Of a stretch of DNA of 27,181 nucleotides, positions 1-9,878 are shown one piece after another. Under the pieces are notes generated by a model, which did not search any database, had not been told where the DNA came from, and worked only from the letters and a program-made list of their open reading frames with translations. Each line of letters starts with the position of its first letter. The first letter of the stretch is position 1. Source of the DNA: Beverwykella pulmonaria (taxonomy: Eukaryota; Ascomycota; Dothideomycetes; Pleosporales; Melanommataceae); assembly GCA_001599595.1 (NCBI GenBank), contig BCHH01000016.1, positions 10,891 to 38,071 of the forward strand, in the 5' to 3' direction. A program made the position numbers and the translations under genes.

Positions 1-249
1 GAGACTCGGGATTCCATGGTCAAAGAGGAAATATATAAGGAGGACAGTTTCCTATGTTATGTTTGCTCTTTGTAGTCAACTCAAATAACTTCACTTGTCT
101 CTTACCCAGATTGATACAGCAAGTTAGTTAGTCAATTTATTAATTAGATTTACCACCCCTCTGTCTTATATCATCGTCTTCGAACCTCACAGAATAATCC
201 TACGACACCTACGCTTACGCACCGCCTTAGTACGGACCGGACCCAGTAA
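1..249. other. Unassigned leader left of LINE ORF1
   Basis: No convincing gene is seen here. The stretch keeps CCA, TCA and TGG trinucleotides, so it is little affected by the mutation process that reshaped the bases to its right. It is either the 5' untranslated leader of the LINE that follows or unmutated flanking DNA; the 5' end of the LINE cannot be placed because no target-site duplication was recognised. Confidence 0.4.
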
Positions 250-1620
250 GTGTTCACCTCGTATAACAACAGAGACCCAACTAAGGTACAAAACCCCATC
301 ATTGAAAAACTAACAGAAATCATAGAGGAAATTAAAAAGGAGGGAAATAAGAGAGTGGAGGAGTTGGCGCGGCAGGCAACAGATGTGGTAAAGAAAGTTA
401 AGGAGAGGCTACAGGAGAGAACAATTAGAAAGATTGCACAAACATGTGACAGAATTCTGCAACACGTGCAAGAAGCAAGCAAAAAGGCCAACATCACTCC
501 AACAGCAACTTAACAATAGGCTAATGTCGCCGCGCAACTAGCGCAAACAACTATACAACCCACAATACACGCACGCGTGGCCAACACGCAAGACAAGACA
601 CTAAGTAAGATCCTTGAACTAGTACAACTAGCTATCCTACAGGCAATAGCAATACACAAACTACACAGCAGTAATATTAAGATTTAGCTTACATTGCAAG
701 CGCAGCAGGACGCTGTTACAAAGGCAGCAGACCCCTAGGGCATACACATCCTCTGCAAAGCCTACCTTATTAAAGTCCTAGGTGTACTATTTACCTTCTT
801 AGTAAACAACAGAAAGACTGCAAACAACACAGAGGCAATACAAGCAATTAAAAAAACGCTACAAAGGACAGGAAATGTTAAGATTACCTCCCTACAATGG
901 CTTTGCAAAGCTAACACAACGCTAGACTATACCTAACACGCTCTAGCAAAGACAAGAGGCTCTCTTATTATAGGGGTTAATACACATACAGAACAGCAAT
1001 AGATAGTTTAGAGCAGTATAATTATTAGTGCAGAACACTTTAAAGCTAGGCTGTACAACTATAACCTAGACCTAAAGCAATGCTTTAAATATAGAACATA
1101 GGGTTACAAGCAAGGCGCCTGCGCAAAGCAAGCAAAGTGCATGCAATGTGCAGGCAACTACAACACAAGGAAATGTAATAAGGACAGTGTCTACTGCACA
1201 AACTACAGTAGGAAGCATAGAGTATAGCAGAAGAAGGATTGCCTAGCATTTGCAAGGTACAAAGCAGGCATGCAAAAAATACAAATAGAGCTTACCTAGA
1301 GGTTAGTAGTAACAAGGAACAGTAAAACACAAGCAACACAAAGCTAATTTTAATTCTAGGCAACACCACCTAGCGTGCTAGGCAAACACACCTAACTACT
1401 AATTAGAACACTAGAACTGCAATATTAAGTAGGTAGGCCTACTAACATAGAGAGAGCTGCACAAAGAGCGCAAACTAATTACAGTCAAACAATTATATAG
1501 ACACAAGCTAACTGCAAGACACTACTAACAAGTCAAGAGCCTACACTAGCAGAGTCTACACTAGCTAACAACTAAATAGAGGACATTGTTACAGACTCTT
1601 AACAATAAGAGCGCTCACAG
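250..1620 (+). pseudogene. LINE ORF1 (gag-like, zinc knuckles), broken
   Basis: ORF1 of Tad/I-type LINEs encodes the RNA-binding partner of the retrotransposition particle. The first open part (250-513, GTG or an upstream start) is a highly charged helical segment rich in Lys, Glu and Arg, consistent with a coiled coil. After 513 the reading continues through many TAG/TAA codons. At about 1085-1245 a Cys-rich tract reads as decayed zinc knuckles: Cys residues keep the C-x2-C spacing (for example CMQC), while expected Cys or His positions read Tyr, which fits C-to-T and G-to-A change. The gene runs up against ORF2 near 1620. The function follows from the family and position; the exact start and stop are uncertain. 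Confidence 0.7.
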
Positions 1621-1628
1621 TTATACAA

Positions 1629-4600
1629 TACAACTACAGTAATGCAAACAATAGCAAGGCAAGACTGTTCTTTAACGTGGCTAAGCTAGCAAAACACCAC
1701 ATACTTACTATACAAGAGCCAGCCTAGAACTGCCAAACAAAGGGCACGTACTGCCTACTAGAATATACACTATTACATAGAAGAGAAGAATAAACAAAGG
1801 TGTGCTTTATAGTTAGCAAAGCTATAGGGCTACAAGCATAGAAGCAGATAAGCAACACGCCAAATATAGCAGCTATAACAATCTAGGTGCGGGACAAGAC
1901 TATTGCAATCTTTAACGTCTACAACTAATCTAACACGCCTACAAGGCTTGTAACAATCAACTAACTGTAGCAAGAAATTGCAAAGATACCAACAGAATAG
2001 GAGATAGTTGTGCTAGGGGACTTTAACCTTTACCACCCTATGTAGGGAGGCACAGAAACAAGAAGCAACCTAGCAGCAAACTAACTGCAAGACAACATAG
2101 AGGCAGCAGGGATGCAACTATGCACACTACAAGGAGAACTAACCTAGAGGAGAGGAGAAAGACAATTAGTTATTAACCTTATGTTTATAACAGGCAGCCT
2201 AGAGCAACAACTAGAATACTACAAACTAGTAGAAGAATAGGCACTAACTAAAGACCACATCCCTATTTAAATTACTATTACATGCGACATGGCCCCAACA
2301 GCGCCACAAACACAATACACTATTAACAAGCTACAAAACAAAGACCTTATTTAGGCAATTGAACAAGAAGGGTGGGAACAACAAGACTAACTACTAGTAG
2401 TATTGCAAAAGGCTATCTAGAAGGGCATAGAACAACACTGCCTAAGGGCGCAGCCTAGTTACTACACTTAAAGGAAGTAGTCCCCCTGCGCAGGCATTCT
2501 ACTAGCAAACACGCGTCAAGCACGCCACAAGCTCACTAGATTGCACACAACAGACGCAGAGGAACAACTAAAGAACATAAACAAAGCACTACAGAAGGAA
2601 ATGCGCCAAGCTAGCAGGGTAAGCTGGAGAGCCTTTACAGCAGAGCTTAGAGAAGTCGCGAAGAAGCTAAACAAAACAATCTAGGAGATAATGTAGTAGA
2701 GCAGGGGACTTAACAGCAACACGCAAGCAACACCACACATGCCTACACTACAAAAGAACCTACAACAGAACTACACAGATAATAAAAGGGGCAAAGCAGC
2801 GCTGCTAGCAGAAAAGTTCTTTCCTCTAAAAGGAGCAGCAGACCTAAGTAATGCACAAGGAGAGCTATAGAGAAGCAAAGACTAGCAGCCTAATGCAATT
2901 TAAATTAGCAACAGAGTAACCCTACAAGACATTAAAAGTGTTATTAAGAAGCTCCCAAACAGAAAGGCCCTAGGACTAGATAAGATACTAAACAAGATCC
3001 TTAAGGTGCTTAGCAAGACAATAAGTAACAGACTAGCAACAGTAATTAGCAAACACCTTAACAGGGAGGCTATACTAAGGGAACTTAAGGACACTACTAC
3101 AATTGCACTTTACAAACTAGGGAAAGGAGACTACTTACTAGTAAACGCCTATAGGCCTATTGCCCTAGAGAACACCCTAGCTAAGCTAGTAGAAACTATA
3201 GTAGCACAGCAACTAGTAGAGGCAGCAGAGGAACACCACCTGCTGCTATGGAACTAGATAGGAGGTTAGAAGAACAGGTCAACACTTATAGCAGCGCAAC
3301 TGCTAAACAACGTCATACAAACAGCGTGGCGAGCGCGAAAAGGGTGTGTAGTATTAATGCTAGGACTTAACCTAGCTAGAGCCTTTGACAACGTTGCCCA
3401 CAAAAGATTATTACACGTCCTATAGAACAAGGGAATTCTACAATAGGTAGTTTAGTTTATACAAGACTTTCTTAGCAAGTAGAGCACCTAAATTATATTT
3501 GCAGGATTTACAAGCAAGACGCTCTAGGTAAACGCAGGCATACTACAGGGATTACTACTGTTGCCTATACTATTCCTGTTCTTTATTGCAGAACTGCTAG
3601 ACAAATTTTAACAACTAGGGAGTAACAACGTTTTTAGCTTCAGCTTTATAGATAATACAACGCTAGTAGCCTAGGGAGACACTGCTGCAGACAATTGCCA
3701 ACAGCTAACAGAAGCTTATAGCTAATGCATAGCATAGGCAAAAAGATACAGCGCTTAGTTTGCACTAGACAAATACTAACTAATACACTTTACAAGAAGA
3801 AGGGGTAACAGCAGGGACCTAGCAAGTACAGTACAGATTAACAGCAAGGAGGCAGAGGTCTGCTAAAAGTTAATTTAGATCCTAGGCATATAGGTTAACC
3901 CTAAGATGCAATAGAAAGAACATACTACTAAGGCAGCTAGACGCAGAGAAGAATTGTTTAACGCAATAGCACGTATTACCACATTAACATAGGGACCCTT
4001 AATGCACAGGTTAAGACTCCTGTACACAGCAGTAGTTAGACTAGCAATAATGTACAGCTTACAGGTGTGGAGCCTGCAACCCAACAGAAAACTGCTAGCA
4101 GCTAGTATAATAAAGCTACTAGCAGATATCTAGAAGAGATGCCTACAGAAAGCCACAGGAGCCTACAAGGGAACCCCTTGTGCAGCTATTAAGCACAAGA
4201 TAGGGGTTCCCCTACTAGACCTATAGGTGGAAGAACAAGCAATGCAATATGCAGACTGTACAGCGCACACACTAGTAGAACAGGCAATATTACAAACAAC
4301 ACAAGCTGTATAGGACTTAATAGCTACACAACGCTAAAACAGACGCACAGAGAAACTACTAACCTAAAGTAAGACAGCAAGGACTATAGCAAGAGCAAGG
4401 AAGGCTAAGATAAAAGAATAGAACGCACACTAGGCTGCACAACAGCACCTACTTAACTAAGCCAACTAAGCCAACCAAACCAACTAAGCAAAACAGCTAG
4501 ATAGAACATAGCTAGACCTAGAATAGGCAAAACAGTAGAGAAAGCGCAGGGCAAACTAAACAGAGACAACATAGCGCAAAGCATGGGCGAAGGGTCTAAG

Positions 4601-5018
4601 CTAGCTATACAACAATCTTACAAAGGCTTAGTTAACAGCACTATTTCTTATGCGCACAGAAGCAATTAGACTAAACAAGTGGCTAACTACCTAGCATGTT
4701 CCTAACGTTACAAAGGAATGTACGTGCAGATAGCACAAACAGACAGTACAACACGTAGTCTTCTACTGCCCAAGATACAACTACAGGACACTAATGCCTC
4801 GCCTGCGCAGCAAACACCTACTAGTAGTGTTGGGTGATCCCCCCTAGGCAAGAGCAGCAGCAAAGTAGTTTATACAACAGAACGTCCTACAGCAATTTAC
4901 AGTGGCAAAGGAGCTAGAAAACAAAACAGTCAACAGGTACCAACAGGCAGACAGGCTATTATCATGGGAACAAAGGAACAACAACGGCGAAGCGACTATC
5001 AGAACTAAACTAAACTAA
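1629..5018 (+). pseudogene. LINE ORF2: endonuclease - reverse transcriptase, broken by stops
   Basis: This is the catalytic polyprotein of the LINE. In one uninterrupted frame from about 1629 to the TAA at 5016-5018 one can read an APE-type endonuclease (GDFN at 2016-2027, followed by a HPxWGG-like motif), a linker, and an RT domain. The RT shows the KPGK-like and AYRPIAL motifs near 3120-3170, an AFDNV motif near 3390, and the catalytic box at 3645-3656, where FxDD reads F-I-D-N, so the second catalytic Asp is lost. At 4716-4780 a C-x-C...H...C motif followed by PRY matches the C-terminal zinc motif of Tad/I elements. Dozens of in-frame TAG codons sit where Trp or Gln is expected. No frameshift is needed across about 1,130 codons. 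No RNase H was identified with confidence. Confidence 0.85.
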
Positions 5019-5289
5019 AACGCTCACCTACCACACCCCTACTCTCCTACCCAAACCCTCACTATCTCTTATACTCATTCCCTTTTTCTTNATTTCCCCT
5101 GTACGGGGGCAAGCGTGACAGAACNGGCGGTNNAAAGTTAAGGAAAAAAGCTATATACGCTCAAGAGCGTACAAACAGCACATAGGGCACACGAAAGGTT
5201 TTCCTTGTATATAGGTTTTTCCTAAGGCAATAGTCTGCATAGCTCTAGAGAGGGCTGGCATCAGACGGTAAATAGAAATAATAATAATA
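5019..5289 (+). other. LINE 3' UTR with TAA-repeat tail
   Basis: This is non-coding sequence after the ORF2 stop. It keeps many CCA, TCA and TGG words, unlike ORF2. It ends in a short A/T-rich trinucleotide repeat (about 5276-5289), the usual 3' tail of Tad/I-like elements. It contains four undetermined bases (5091, 5125, 5132-5133). Confidence 0.6.
5156..5171 (+). other. Perfect stem-loop in the LINE 3' UTR
   Basis: TACGCTC and GAGCGTA form a perfect 7-bp stem around a 2-base AA loop. Stem-loops near the 3' end of LINE RNA can be the site recognised by the element's own RT; that role is inferred from position only. Both arms are free of mutation. Confidence 0.4.
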
Positions 5290-6336
5290 GATACAATTAG
5301 TTAAGGACAACTAACCCTGTTATTAATTAGCAGAAGAAAACAATAGCACAACAAGGATCCTTAAACAGGATTGTGCTAGAAGAAACAAACTTACACTAAG
5401 AACCTGTGCACAAGGTTGCAGGAGTAAGAAAGAAAAGACATACTTAAAGATCTAAGTTAACACCTAGAAATAGGCAGATTAGTATAATCTCTGCCTACAA
5501 GCTAGAACAGGCCTACAGAAAGAACCCTAGAAAAGTAGGAATAATATAGGTTAGAGAAGCTAGGATTAAAACAATTAGAGCAGCACCTATAATCCCTAAA
5601 GCACACTAGAAATTTAAGGGACTATTTAGAGAAGACAAGGAAGATCTTCTACTAGAACATAAGGACTAGGATTACAAGATTATCCTAGAGGATAGCACAA
5701 AGCTGCGCCCTAGACCAATGTACCTATTGTTACAGGATTAACACAAAGAACTTCAAAAATATATTAAGAAGAATGTAAAACAAGGATACATTAGACTAAG
5801 CCAAAGCAAGATAGCTTCACTAATACTGTTTGTACCAAAGAAAAATAGGAAGCTGCAACTCTATATAGATTACAGACAGCTCAACTAGGTTACAAGAAAG
5901 AACAGATACCCTTTACCCCTAATATAGGAGCTTATAGATTAACTCTAGGAAGCTTAGTAGTTTACAAAATTAGATATACGTAACAGTTACTACAAAGTCA
6001 GGATAAAAGAAGGACAAGAATAGATAATAGCATTTAAAACTTAATACAGATTATACAAGTATATAGTTATGCTATTTAGGTTGACAAACGCGCCAGCAAC
6101 GTTTTAAGCGCTAATCAACAACACGCTGTATAAATATTTAGATATATTCTGCACAGGATACCTAGACAATGTACTAGTGTACTCTAGGAGAAGTCTAGAA
6201 GAACATAAGGAACACATAAACAAGGTTCTAGGGAAGCTCAACAAACAAAACTTGTTCCTACACCTAGACAAATGTAAGTTCCACATTACAAAAACAGAAT
6301 ACCTAGGATTTATTATCTCTAGAGAAGGCATTGCCA
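5290..6336 (+). pseudogene. Gypsy element D, pol (RT), left half
   Basis: This is the reverse transcriptase part of a Ty3/gypsy chromovirus-type pol, read in one frame with TAG/TAA at former Trp/Gln codons. In order: the pre-RT linker (RAAPIIPK-like, about 5575-5600), the FKGLF and HKDWDYKI-type start of RT (about 5610-5690), FVPKKNRKL (about 5830), DYRQLN (about 5870), a palm motif with LDIR (about 5970), and the catalytic box at 6159-6170 reading Y-L-D-N where YxDD is expected. The gene is cut at its left by the LINE (5289/5290) and at its right by element A; it resumes at 14308 in the same frame. The piece upstream of the LINE, including protease and gag, is outside this window. Confidence 0.88.
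6332..6336. repeat. Target-site duplication of element A, left copy (TGCCA)
   Basis: TGCCA immediately before the left LTR is repeated at 14303-14307 immediately after the right LTR. Five bases is the usual size for Ty3/gypsy integrases. Removing the element and one copy restores the frame of the D pol gene. Confidence 0.92.
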
Positions 6337-6762
6337 TGTAACGGCGCAGGATATCAGGACGATCGGATTCGGGTGCGAATCACTACCGAGGCATATGGGA
6401 GTGCACGAGTGAGAACGAGTACCCAAGATTGAATTGACACCTATAGGCCGGGTACGAAAGGATAATCAAAAGCTACCTGATCTAACTAACGAAACAACTG
6501 GTTTATATACACGAAGAGAGATGAGAAATAGCGAAGCCAAGGTAATACAGGTTCAGATAAGGACCTGTATTGGAGTTGCATTAGGCGCTGGTCCAGAGCC
6601 AAGGTAATACAGGTTTAGATATAGATTAAGCCTGTATTAGAGTTAAGTGGGGAGCAGGTCAGGACCTAAAGTCCTATTAGTTTAGGTAGGAATAGGATCT
6701 GTATCAGGATTAGGCAGGGAGCAGTTTAGTCACGTAATAGAACAATTGTTCAAATTGTTACA
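6337..6762 (-). repeat. LTR of element A (3' LTR in element orientation)
   Basis: This 426-bp LTR starts TGTAAC and ends GTTACA, and is paired with 13877-14302. Its outer (left) half keeps CG dinucleotides and TGG/TCA words; its inner half, from about LTR position 220, has lost them. The other LTR shows the reverse. Confidence 0.95.
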
Positions 6763-6777
6763 CTACCCCCCCTCCTA
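6763..6777 (-). other. Polypurine tract of element A
   Basis: On the plus strand a C-run (CTACCCCCCCTCC) directly follows the left LTR. On the minus strand this is a purine tract ending in a G-run and three bases before TGTAAC, the expected primer site for second-strand DNA synthesis. Elements B and C have the same G-run plus three-base spacer arrangement. Confidence 0.75.
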
Positions 6778-7231
6778 GTAGACAAATAGTCCTGTATTTG
6801 TAAGGTCTGAATTGCCCTTGTTTGTCCTTGTAAACTGCGTCTGAACCTAGGGTAAATTACACAAAGAATTAGTAATGCATAATTGTGGCATTAAGCTGTT
6901 GTCTAGTTAATTCTTTGTTGTTTTAGTAAAAGAATTATAATAACCACCACACAATTGCTTTCACCTTGTTTTCCTCTCTAAATAGGGTGCTTGTTAATAG
7001 ACAAATGAGAGGCTTATATTCCTTAAGGTAAAAGAGGAGTCATTTTGTTGTTGTTGGGGGCAACCACTGTTTTTCACCAGTATATCAACAATCCTACCTT
7101 CCTATTTTCTTCTCTTGCTTGACTTATCCTACATTTCTCTTGCGTACATATTGTTGTCTGTTTTCCATTGTTGTTAGTTTAGTATTATTAACCTGTATCG
7201 CAGCTTCACAAACACACACATACACATAAAC
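6778..7231. other. Non-coding stretch of element A upstream of the antisense ORF
   Basis: No coding sequence is supported here. The stretch is AT-rich with T-runs and CA-rich tracts, and it lies just upstream of the ATG of the antisense ORF at 7232, so it could hold its promoter and leader; no TATA box or other site was clear. It keeps CCA, TCA, TGG and TGA words, unlike the pol region of the same element. Confidence 0.4.
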
Positions 7232-7958
7232 ATGCCGCTCCACGCGCCCCCTAGTGCTTGTGCCTTGGCCTTTCAGGTTATTTGCCTTTAGTCCTGCCGC
7301 GCGTTCGCGCGTGGTACAGCTGTACAATACAGTTTTGGGCGTCTAAGCTTAAAGAAGTGCCAGTACTGCACTTCTAAGAACAAGATGTGCAACCCTGTAA
7401 GGTTTTATACTGAACTGAATTACTAGTAATTTAGTAGGCACGACAGTGCTGTTAACGCCGTTGCAGGTTCCCTCCTTTTGTGAGGATGAGTTCGTGACAC
7501 TCTAGGGTGCTTTAGCAGTGTGGGAGGCGGCAGAGGAGGGTAAGGAGAAGGAGACCGCATTTAGTGCCGTTCAGGCGGCTGCCCGGAAGGTGGCGTTGAT
7601 CGCCCAGGTTGTGAAACGTCAGGAAGCCAAGCTTTCTGTAGTTGACGTTTAGGTGGCTTCATTTCATTTGAACGCTCAGCTGCTCCAGCAGGTCACCTCT
7701 CTGGAGACGCTTATATCCTCGCTGCGTGATGATATTGGTAGGCTCTTAGGCGGTACCAAAAAAGGTGGGGGTTTGGGAGGTGTTCGGGGTGGTTGGGTAG
7801 GCAGAAAAGGAGGACAGGGTAGAGGAAAAGGAGGGCGTGGTCGTCGTTGTTAGGGGGTGGAAGGTGGTAGTCGTCAAGATGCAGAGGGTGGTGAAGGCAG
7901 TACCTCCGTCTCTAATCCTCCTACTAACCTGTTAGATGGAGTAGAGGGTAGTGGGTAA
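7232..7958 (+). pseudogene. Antisense ORF of element A: Cys-rich, coiled coil, Gly/Arg-rich tail
   Basis: This gene lies opposite to gag-pol, between the pol stop and the 3' LTR, tail-to-tail with pol (76 bases between stops). From ATG 7232 about 80 codons read in one frame and include CQYC...KNKMC, a C-x2-C-x6-C motif. A frameshift near 7470 leads to a second frame with an Ala/Glu/Lys-rich helical part (about 7490-7740) likely to form a coiled coil, then a very basic Gly/Arg/Lys tail (7750-7850) and an acidic end stopping at TAA 7956-7958. In-frame stops at about 7283, 7502, 7650 and 7851 are RIP-like. The layout suggests a nucleic-acid-binding protein, possibly gag-like; this is inferred. 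I recognise no named family with certainty; a similar Cys pattern occurs in fungal proteins of unknown function. Confidence 0.6.
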
Positions 7959-9742
7959 GTTAGATAAGTTTTAGATGTACTTCTAGCACTATTCCCCACA
8001 ATGGGATGCCCTTTGGGGAGGACTTTCTCCACTCTCACTCTGCTCTATCATCTTCTAAGTAATCTATGTCTTCTACACCAGCTTCCCAAGCTTCAATCCA
8101 ACAACCAAGTGCATAAGGAGGTCCTAGCTAATTTAGATACTTATTGTAAAAGGCCTTTAACTTGTATAGGGCTCCCATAAAGTCTAATGCCTTATACCAA
8201 ACTAGGTTAGGATTGTAGCCTACCCATTTAACCCTGTACTTAAGCTTGTTGCGATACAACTTGCTAGCTAATATCTCTTCTACTTCCTATTCTTTAACTC
8301 TGTTAATAGGGATACTAGGTAGTTTTAGAGCTTCTTGTCTAGGTAGGGGGTCCTAGGGATCTTTGCATAGAAGGTTGGGTGCAAATACGTTAAAGATCTT
8401 TAATCTAGGAGGTAATTCTAAACAATAGGAGTTACCCACTTGTTTAAGCACCTTAAAAGGACCTTCCCACTTGTTAGATAGCTTTTGGCTAGGACGTTGA
8501 ACTGCCAAGTTGTAAGTATCTAGGTAGACTATATCACTAACTTCCTAGTTAATTAGTTGGCGATGTTTGTTGACCACTGTTTACATTTAATCTTGGGCCT
8601 TTTCTATGTTAACTTTGGCTATTTCCCAAGCAGCGTGCATGTAGGTGGCCAATTTTAGAGCTTCAGCGCAATTAAGCTTGTTGGTGATTGTAGCAGGCTT
8701 AGCTAAGTGTTTCTAGTCCCAACTCTGTTAAGGTTTGTAACTGTATAGGATATAATATGGAGTCATGCTAATAGCTAAGTGGGGCAGCAATATCTAAGCT
8801 TAGTTAATTATTAGCAAGAGTTTGCTCCAATTGTCCTGATAGAAGGATACAAAAGGGCGTAGCCTCTAGTTAATATACTTGTTTATAATTTCTGTCTGTC
8901 TGTTAGTTTCTTTGTGATAGGCAGTTGACAACTTAACTTTAGTGCCTATAATCTAACAGAACTTAGACTAGAAACTAGACACAAACTAAGGTCTATAATC
9001 TAAGATAATAGTTTTAGGAGTATAACTAAAGTGATATACCTATTAAATAAACAAGTTGGCTATGCCTTGTAAGTTAATTGTCTTGTGGCATGGGATGGAA
9101 ATTGCCTGTTTTGATAGCTGGTTAATTACTACTATTATCTAGTTGTAACTAAACTTGTCCTTTAGGAATTCTTTAAAGTTAATGCACAAGTGCTGTATAG
9201 GACAATTAGGAATTAGGAGTGGGTAGATTAATCTAGGGATTTGGGTCTGTCTTGGATGTGCCTTCTAACATGCAATGCAATTCTAAACATATTGTTTATA
9301 TGTGGCCTCTATACCTTTCTAGTGATATCTTTAGGATAATAACTAATAGGTTTTTGTGGCACTAGGGTAAGCTAATAATAGTTAATTGTGTGCTTCTTAG
9401 ATAAGATAAGTGATTATAAGGGAGTCTGCTGGGACACACAACTAGTTACTATAGAGTAACAGTCTGTTCTCTATCTAATATTGCTTTGGCAGCAGTTTCT
9501 GTTTAGAGTTAAAAGAGGCACAGTTCTCTTAAAGTAAGGCATCAATTAGCTCTAACAAATCTAATAACATGGCTTCTTCCACGCCTTAAATAGTGTTCAA
9601 CGTGGCTACACAGGTGGTGGTCTGCTTAAGGTATATTAGAGCCAATTTAGCGTTGATTTGGTTGTCAAGTTGGTGTGGACTAAGTAAGACCTGTGTGACG
9701 GTAACCGTCGTTCCCGCCACACACTCGCTTGTCGCGTGAGTG

Positions 9743-9861
9743 CCCCTGCACCTTGACCGCTGTTCCGCGCCTTGACCATGCGGCCATGCCCCTGCGCCTT
9801 GACCATGCCCCTGCGCCTTGACCATGCCCCTGCGCCTTGACCATGCCCCTGCGCCTTGACC
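9743..9861 (+). repeat. 19-bp tandem repeat in the solo LTR
   Basis: Four near-identical 19-bp units of the form ATGCCCCTGCGCCTTGACC start at 9786, 9805, 9824 and 9843, with two more diverged copies upstream (about 9743-9780). Tandem repeats in the U3 part of an LTR often act as enhancer copies; that role is inferred. The minus-strand open frames rich in Gly, Gln and Ala over this tract are a by-product of the repeat. Confidence 0.85.
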
Positions 9862-9872
9862 ACATCCCTGAG

Positions 9873-9878
9873 TATATA
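9873..9878 (+). promoter_or_regulatory. TATA box of the solo LTR
   Basis: TATATA lies in a GTATATAG context about 140 bases before the LTR end, followed by a pyrimidine-rich stretch. This is the usual setting of the Pol II start in fungal gypsy LTRs. Assignment is by sequence and position only. Confidence 0.45.

Larger units (their letters stand above)
250..5289 (+). mobile_element. Tad/I-like non-LTR retrotransposon (LINE), RIP-inactivated
   Basis: The element has the order expected of a fungal Tad/I-like LINE: ORF1 with a coiled-coil start and Cys-rich zinc knuckles, then ORF2 with an APE-type endonuclease, reverse transcriptase and a C-terminal zinc motif, then a 3' UTR ending in a short TAA-type repeat at about 5276-5289. 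The right end is sharp because the pol gene of gypsy element D resumes at about 5290. The left end lies upstream of 250 and is unresolved. The coding part is full of TAG and TAA stops in place of Trp and Gln codons, while ORF2 keeps its frame over more than 3.3 kb, so the decay is by point mutation and not by truncation. Four N bases (5091, 5125, 5132-5133) mark assembly doubt in the 3' UTR. Confidence 0.85.

Noticed and set aside
171..497. Minus-strand open frames at 171-497, 2900-3094, 3875-4084, 6104-6337 and 7124-7327
   Set aside because: Shadows of, or overlaps with, the LINE, D pol and antisense-ORF genes on the other strand; no motif.
600..5018. Possible reassignment of TAG/TAA to Trp/Gln in a non-standard code
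   Set aside because: Stops occur at both Trp and Gln positions, catalytic Asp and zinc-binding Cys/His residues are also changed, and all fit C-to-T or G-to-A in YCR context. Mutation explains them better than recoding.
9743..9861. Short regular repeats as a CRISPR array
   Set aside because: Units are contiguous with no spacers, lie inside an LTR, and the sequence is eukaryotic.
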